Notes under the pieces: model-generated
Database searches by the model: none
What the model saw: the letters and a program-made list of their open reading frames with translations, nothing else
What the model was told of the DNA's origin: nothing
Source of the DNA: Immundisolibacter sp.
Lineage (GTDB): Bacteria > Pseudomonadota > Gammaproteobacteria > Immundisolibacterales > Immundisolibacteraceae
Direction: 5' to 3'
Assembly: GCF_041601295.1 (NCBI RefSeq)
Contig: NZ_JBFIII010000103.1
Location: 1 to 9,023, forward strand
Length of the DNA: 9,023 nt
Translations under genes and position numbers: made by a program
Shown here: positions 5,072 to 9,023 of the stretch, one piece after another
How positions within the stretch are numbered: position 1 is the stretch's first letter
Layout: every line of letters begins with the position of its first letter

Positions 5072-7160
5072 ATTTCGGAGCCGGACGGCGCGCTGCCTGT
5101 GTTGGCTGGCACTGGCGTTTTTGCTGCCCGGTGTTGCCCGTGCGCAGGTGGACAGCAGCCACGCCAGGGTTGAGTTGCTGGCCGATGTGCGCGGCGTGGT
5201 GCCGGGGCAGCCGTTTACGCTGGGGGTGGCGCTGGCGCTCGACCGCGGCTGGCACACCTACTGGCAAAACCCCGGCGACTCCGGGCTGCCAGTGCGTGTT
5301 GCCTGGGATCTTCCAGCGGGATTTACCGCTGGTCCCATCGAGTGGCCATACCCGCAGCAGGTCTCGGCGCCGCCGGTGGTGACCTACGGTTACGAAGGCA
5401 TGCTGTTGCTGCCGGTGGTGGTAACGCCGTCGGCGGATCTGGCCGGTCCCGGTCCGCTCACGCTGCGCGCCCGCGTCAGTTATCTCGTGTGCAAGGACGT
5501 GTGCCTGCCCGAGCAGGCCGACGTCGCACTGAGCCTGCCGCTGCTGGCGTTGGCGCAGCCCGACCCGGCTGGCCAGCGGCGGCTGGCCGATGCCCGCGCC
5601 CGACTGCCACGCAGTCTGCCGGACATCGTGATCAGCGCCAGCGCCTTTGGCGAGCATTATTACGTGTACTGGCCGGCCGCCGCGGGGCGCGGTGACGTTA
5701 GCTTCTTTCCTGATCACGAAGGCCAGATAAGGCACTCGGTAGCGCAAGCGCGCACGCGTGAGGGCAGCCGCTGGCGGCTGTCCCTGGCTGCTGCCGAACC
5801 CGCGGTAGACCGCCTGAGCGGAGTTTTGGTCAGCGCCGGGGGGTGGGACGCCGCCGGCCAGGTGCGGGCGCTGCGAGTCGATACGGCCGTGACGCCCCTG
5901 GCCACACCACCGTCCCCGGCACCGGCGCCGGTCACCGCCCCGGTCGGCATGAGTTTGCTCTGGGCGTGCGCGTTTGCCGTGCTCGGCGGGTTGATCCTGA
6001 ACCTCATGCCGTGCGTGTTTCCGGTGCTGTCGGTGAAGGTGCTCAGCTTCATCCAGCTGGCACACGGCGACCCGGGCCGGGTGCGGCGGCATGGGCTGGC
6101 GTTCCTGGGCGGCGTGATGGTCAGCTTCTGGCTGCTGGCCGGGCTGTTGCTTGCGCTGCGCGCCGCGGGCGGTGGCGTCGGCTGGGGCTTTCAATTGCAA
6201 TCGCCAGGTTTTGTGGCCGCCATGGCGCTGCTGCTCACGGCGGTTGGATTGAATCTCATGGGGGTGTTCGAAGTGGGCCTCGGACTGTCCCGCCTGGCGG
6301 GCAGCGCGCCGCAGCCGGCCGGTTATCCGGGGTCGTTTTTTACCGGCACGCTGGCGGTGCTGGTGGCAACGCCGTGTACGGCGCCATTCATGGGCGCAGC
6401 GCTTGGCTTTGCGCTGGCGCGCCCGGCGTGGGAGGCGCTGACCATCTTTACCGCGCTCGGCATTGGCATGGCGCTGCCGTACCTGGTGCTGGCCGAAATG
6501 CCGGGCCTGCTGGCTCGCTTGCCGCGGCCCGGGGCGTGGATGGTGACGCTGCGGCAGGCCCTGGCCTTTCCGCTATTCGCCACCGCGGCGTGGCTGGCGT
6601 GGGTGCTTGGGCGTCAGACTGGCGTGGACGCGGTGGGTCTTTTGCTGCTGGCAGCGCTCGGCGTGGGATTTGCGGCCTGGGGCCTTGGCCACGTACAGCG
6701 CGGTGTGCGCCGCTGGTTGCCCGGCAGTGTGGTGGTGGTTGGCTTGGGGTTGGCAGCGGTGCTGGGTTTTGCCGCCGCCATGCGACCGGACGCCATGGCC
6801 GTGGCGCCGCGATCGGGCGCCGGTCTCGACTGGCAGGCCTGGTCGCCAGAGGCAGTCGAGCGGCATCGCGCCGCAGGCGAGCGGGTATTCGTCGATTTCA
6901 CCGCTGCCTGGTGCATCACCTGTCAGGTCAACAAACGCGTGGCGCTGGGCACCGCCGCGGTGGCAGCGCGGTTCGCGGAACTGGGCATTGTGCCGCTCAA
7001 GGCGGACTGGACGCGCTACGACCCGGCCATTACACAGACCTTGGCCAGCTTCGGCCGCAGCGGCGTGCCGCTTTACGTTTACTACGACGGTAGTGCGCCG
7101 CCACGGGTGCTGCCCAGCGTGCTGACGCCTGGCATCGTTCTGGAAGCGCTCGGCGACTGA
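5058..7160 (+). CDS. DsbD/ScsB-like transmembrane thiol-disulfide reductase
   Basis: From ATG 5058 this is 700 residues, longer than E. coli DsbD (565). Residues 1-29 form a signal peptide with cleavage after ARA. A periplasmic domain of about 260 residues follows, with a cysteine pair in LVCKDVC (C145, C149) and a proline-rich linker (about 282-296). A DsbD transmembrane domain with about eight helices starts near residue 298 and carries NLMPCVFPVL (C319) and ATPCTAPFMG (C440). Their 121-residue separation is close to E. coli DsbD's two membrane cysteines. A C-terminal thioredoxin-like domain has FTAAWCITCQ (C619, C622). The three cysteine pairs fit the DsbD relay of electrons from cytosolic thioredoxin to periplasmic disulfides. 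The long N-terminal domain suggests the ScsB-type branch. A GTG at 5031 is a longer alternative start, but ATG 5058 gives a better signal peptide. It overlaps the Rdx gene by 14 bases. Confidence 0.9.
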   Translation: MWTAEFRSRTARCLCWLALAFLLPGVARAQVDSSHARVELLADVRGVVPGQPFTLGVALALDRGWHTYWQNPGDSGLPVRVAWDLPAGFTAGPIEWPYPQQVSAPPVVTYGYEGMLLLPVVVTPSADLAGPGPLTLRARVSYLVCKDVCLPEQADVALSLPLLALAQPDPAGQRRLADARARLPRSLPDIVISASAFGEHYYVYWPAAAGRGDVSFFPDHEGQIRHSVAQARTREGSRWRLSLAAAEPAVDRLSGVLVSAGGWDAAGQVRALRVDTAVTPLATPPSPAPAPVTAPVGMSLLWACAFAVLGGLILNLMPCVFPVLSVKVLSFIQLAHGDPGRVRRHGLAFLGGVMVSFWLLAGLLLALRAAGGGVGWGFQLQSPGFVAAMALLLTAVGLNLMGVFEVGLGLSRLAGSAPQPAGYPGSFFTGTLAVLVATPCTAPFMGAALGFALARPAWEALTIFTALGIGMALPYLVLAEMPGLLARLPRPGAWMVTLRQALAFPLFATAAWLAWVLGRQTGVDAVGLLLLAALGVGFAAWGLGHVQRGVRRWLPGSVVVVGLGLAAVLGFAAAMRPDAMAVAPRSGAGLDWQAWSPEAVERHRAAGERVFVDFTAAWCITCQVNKRVALGTAAVAARFAELGIVPLKADWTRYDPAITQTLASFGRSGVPLYVYYDGSAPPRVLPSVLTPGIVLEALGD

Positions 7161-7177
7161 GGGCTGGGGCCACTCAG
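7157..7177. terminator. Hairpin spanning the convergent stops of the DsbD-like and gltS genes
   Basis: CTGAGGGC (7157-7164) pairs with GCC-A-CTCAG (7169-7177, one bulged A) around a TGGG loop. As at 3440-3453, the outer stem contains TGA of one gene (7158-7160) and the complement of TGA of the other (7174-7176). It is an eight-pair stem with no T-run; a bidirectional terminator is possible. Confidence 0.35.
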
Positions 7178-8364
7178 CGCAGGAAGTTAAGGTAGCCGGT
7201 GATCACCAGTGCGTTGACGAAATCGATGAAAAACGCGCCGACCAGGGGTACCACCAGGAAAGCCCGTGGCGCCGGGCCGTAGCGCTCGGTCAGGGTCTGC
7301 ATATTGGCCACCGCATTGGCGGTGGTGCCCATCATGAAGCCATAGAAACCACCGGCCATCACCGCCGCGTCGAAATCGCGGCCCATCAGGCGAAACACGC
7401 CGTGGCACAGCAGCGCCAGCATGATCCCCTGGGCTACCAGCAGCACTATCAACGGCATGGCGATGCTGGCCAGTTCCCACAGCTTGAGCGTCATCAGCGC
7501 CATGGCGATGAATAAGGACAGCGCCACCGCGCCGAGGTCTGCCATGGCCTGTACCGGTACTCGCAGCAGCGGCTGGTGGTCGCCCAGGTTGCGCATCACG
7601 GCCGCCACCAGCATGGCGCCGATATAGGCGGGCAGGGTGATGCCAAGCGCGCTGATGCCGCGTGCAAGGTAGCTGCCGAGCCACATCGCGGCCAGCACCA
7701 GAATCACCGCCCGCATCAGCGCGGTGGTGGTGTCGACGTGGGCGTGCTCTGGCTCTTCGGTGCGGATCTGCGCCGGTTTGGCCGGCTCGATGGCCGGTCG
7801 CAGGCCGCGGCGGGCAATGATGCGCCCCGCCACCGGCCCGCCAAACAGCCCGCCCATGACAATGCCTGCCATACCGGCGGTGACTGCCAGCACGCCGGCG
7901 CCGTTCACCCCGGCCGCCTCGAACAGTGGCGCAAACGCCAGGCCGGTGGCCGGGCCGCCGGTCAGGGTGACCGAACCGGCCAGCACGCCAAACAGTGGCG
8001 GCAGGCCCATAGCCACGGCGAGCGATGCCCCCAGCAGGTTCTGCAGCAATGCGACGACGGTCGCGATCGCCAGGAACCACGCCACCTGCACACCGCCGAT
8101 ACGCAGCAGACGCAGACTGGCGCCAAAGCCGATGCTGGTGAAGAACGCGATCATCAACGGCGATTGCAGTGTGGTGTCGAAGCGCACCACATCCGCGCCG
8201 TTACTGCGCAACACGGTGACCACGATGGCGATCACCAAGCCGCCCAGCACCGGCGCTGGCAGGTCGTAGTGCGCCAGCACCGGAACCCAGCGCCGCAGCC
8301 CCTGACCGATCGCTATCGCCAGCGCCGCGAGTGCCAGCGTCTCCATCAAGCCCAGAGCAAGCAA
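7174..8364 (-). CDS. gltS: Sodium/glutamate symporter family protein (GltS-like)
   Basis: This encodes 396 residues (E. coli GltS has 401), strongly hydrophobic with about ten membrane segments in two halves joined by a charged cytoplasmic loop around residues 185-215. The C-terminal end is nearly family consensus: AFLVVPLVGAFFIDFVNALV preceded by TTANAVANMQTLTERYGPAP. The middle has SLFIAMALMTLKLWELASIA. The first pore-loop region reads GSVTLTGGPATGLAF (130-144), where E. coli has GSITLSGGHGTGAAW. GltS imports glutamate with sodium, and the substrate could differ here. TTG 8364 is chosen because GAGGT sits 4-5 bases upstream and the resulting N-terminus matches the family's length; ATG 8346 (390 residues) is the alternative but lacks a Shine-Dalgarno sequence. 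The gene starts 3 bases after the amidohydrolase stop, so the two are almost certainly co-transcribed. Confidence 0.92.
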   Translation of the reverse strand: MLALGLMETLALAALAIAIGQGLRRWVPVLAHYDLPAPVLGGLVIAIVVTVLRSNGADVVRFDTTLQSPLMIAFFTSIGFGASLRLLRIGGVQVAWFLAIATVVALLQNLLGASLAVAMGLPPLFGVLAGSVTLTGGPATGLAFAPLFEAAGVNGAGVLAVTAGMAGIVMGGLFGGPVAGRIIARRGLRPAIEPAKPAQIRTEEPEHAHVDTTTALMRAVILVLAAMWLGSYLARGISALGITLPAYIGAMLVAAVMRNLGDHQPLLRVPVQAMADLGAVALSLFIAMALMTLKLWELASIAMPLIVLLVAQGIMLALLCHGVFRLMGRDFDAAVMAGGFYGFMMGTTANAVANMQTLTERYGPAPRAFLVVPLVGAFFIDFVNALVITGYLNFLR

Positions 8365-8367
8365 ACC

Positions 8368-9023
8368 TCAGGCCGCCCGCAGCTGGCCGCCAGCGCGCGT
8401 GGCACCGACCGTGCCGCCGTGCATCAACACCTGGCCGTTGACCACCGTGGCGGCGATGCCGCGCGCGTCGGAGACCAGCCGCCGCCGGCCGCCGGGCAGG
8501 TCGTGTACCGCCCGCGCCAGCCGGTTCGAGCCGACGGTTGCCGGGTCGAACACGGCGATGTCCGCCTTCAGCCCGGGCAGCAGCAGGCCGCGGTCGGTGA
8601 TGCCGAACACCCGCGCCGGGTCGGCGGTCAGGCGCCGCACGGCGTATTCCAGGCTCAGCGCCTTGCGCTCGCGCACCCAGGTACCGAGCAACCAGGTGGC
8701 GTAGCCGACGTCGCAAATCTGATCCACATGCGCGCCGCCGTCCGAGGCGCCGATCAGCGTGCGCGGGTCGGTCATGACCTGCGCTACCACGCCGATGTCG
8801 ACGTTGTTGATGGTGTACAGGAAACGCGCCGCGAGCCCGTCTTCGAGCACGATGTCCAGGAACGTATCCAGCCCGTCGGCGCCACGCTCGGTCGCGATGT
8901 CGGCCACGGTGCGCCCAATTAACGCCGTCAGTGCCGGATCGGCAACCTCCTGCACTTCAAGCCGCGTCCAGTCGCTGGAAAACGCCCCCGGCTGGCTCAA
9001 TTCGGCGCGCAATGTGTCCCGAA
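8368..9023 (-). CDS. N-acyl-D-amino-acid deacylase-like amidohydrolase, C-terminal part
   Basis: The frame is open from the window edge to TGA at 8368-8370, giving about 218 residues; the N-terminus lies beyond 9023. Family signs include LIGASDGGAHVDQICDVGYA (IGASDGGAH at 8754-8728), whose aspartate corresponds to the catalytic acid of D-aminoacylases. The end of the metal-dependent barrel follows (LEYAVRRLTADPARVFGITD). Then comes the C-terminal beta-sandwich strand series GLLLPGLKADIAVFDPATV and a terminal ATVVNGQVLMHGG, the usual end of composite-domain amidohydrolases. Such enzymes hydrolyse N-acyl-D-amino acids to a D-amino acid and a carboxylate using zinc. The metal-binding histidines of the N-terminal half are not visible. 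The acyl and amino-acid specificity (D-Glu, D-Asp or broad) cannot be told. It lies directly upstream of the gltS-like gene in one operon, hinting at an amino-acid salvage role. Confidence 0.85.
   Translation of the reverse strand, partial: RDTLRAELSQPGAFSSDWTRLEVQEVADPALTALIGRTVADIATERGADGLDTFLDIVLEDGLAARFLYTINNVDIGVVAQVMTDPRTLIGASDGGAHVDQICDVGYATWLLGTWVRERKALSLEYAVRRLTADPARVFGITDRGLLLPGLKADIAVFDPATVGSNRLARAVHDLPGGRRRLVSDARGIAATVVNGQVLMHGGTVGATRAGGQLRAA

Noticed and set aside
5010..6200. 396-codon open frame on the minus strand under the DsbD-like gene
   Set aside because: Low-complexity Gln/Arg/His composition, no family resemblance, and antisense to a gene with intact signal peptide and cysteine motifs.
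5843..7093. 416-codon + strand frame inside the DsbD-like gene
   Set aside because: Gly/Ala/Arg-rich frame-shifted shadow of the real reading frame.
7576..8922. 448-codon open frame on the + strand opposite gltS and the amidohydrolase
   Set aside because: The translation is Gln/Arg/His/Ala-rich without hydrophobic or domain structure, and it lies antisense to two clearly recognisable genes. Long antisense frames are expected at high GC.

Overview
The window is high-GC, densely coded bacterial chromosome, most likely from a gammaproteobacterium. That placement rests on the gene families and codon style, not on a search. The families are an AlkB-type hydroxylase tail, a SelT/SelW/SelH-like protein, a DsbD/ScsB-like reductase, GltS and a D-aminoacylase-family hydrolase. 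There are nine protein-coding genes; the first and last are cut by the window edges. I see no tRNA, rRNA, CRISPR array, insertion sequence, prophage or integration site. GC content looks even, apart from one short AT-rich patch at about 1770-1828 in front of a LysR gene.

Layout, left to right. 1-210 (+) is the C-terminal end of an alkane 1-monooxygenase-like membrane hydroxylase, followed by a GC-rich hairpin. 315-1238 (+) is an AEC-family (auxin efflux carrier type) permease, followed by a long hairpin at 1292-1332. 1363-1704 (-) is a small unrecognised protein with two membrane segments. It is divergent from a LysR-type regulator at 1836-2729 (+), with an AT-rich promoter/operator patch between them. 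2802-3443 (+) is a class I SAM-dependent O-methyltransferase. It converges on 3450-4634 (-), a NYN-domain putative ribonuclease with a C-terminal LOTUS/OST-HTH domain and an Asp/His-rich tail.

Across a 152-base divergent region holding a perfect 11-bp inverted repeat and a TATAAT box lie two overlapping + strand genes. They are a CxxC-containing SelW/Rdx-family protein (4787-5071) and a 700-residue DsbD/ScsB-like transmembrane thiol-disulfide reductase (5058-7160). These converge on a minus-strand operon: an N-acyl-D-amino-acid deacylase-like amidohydrolase (8368-9023, N-terminus outside the window) followed 3 bases later by a GltS-type sodium/glutamate symporter (7174-8364).

Three functional groupings are plausible. 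(1) A thiol-redox pair: the SelW-like protein is cytosolic, and the DsbD-like protein should carry electrons from cytosolic thioredoxin to periplasmic disulfides. (2) An amino-acid salvage pair: a deacylase that would release free D-amino acids next to a permease of the glutamate family whose pore-loop signatures differ from E. coli GltS. (3) A LysR regulator that may control itself, the divergent small membrane protein and/or the downstream methyltransferase. I found no clear evidence of an entirely new system. The observations most worth a follow-up are the Rdx-DsbD pair, the domain architecture of the NYN-LOTUS protein, the altered GltS signatures beside the deacylase, and the dyad between the divergent NYN and Rdx genes.
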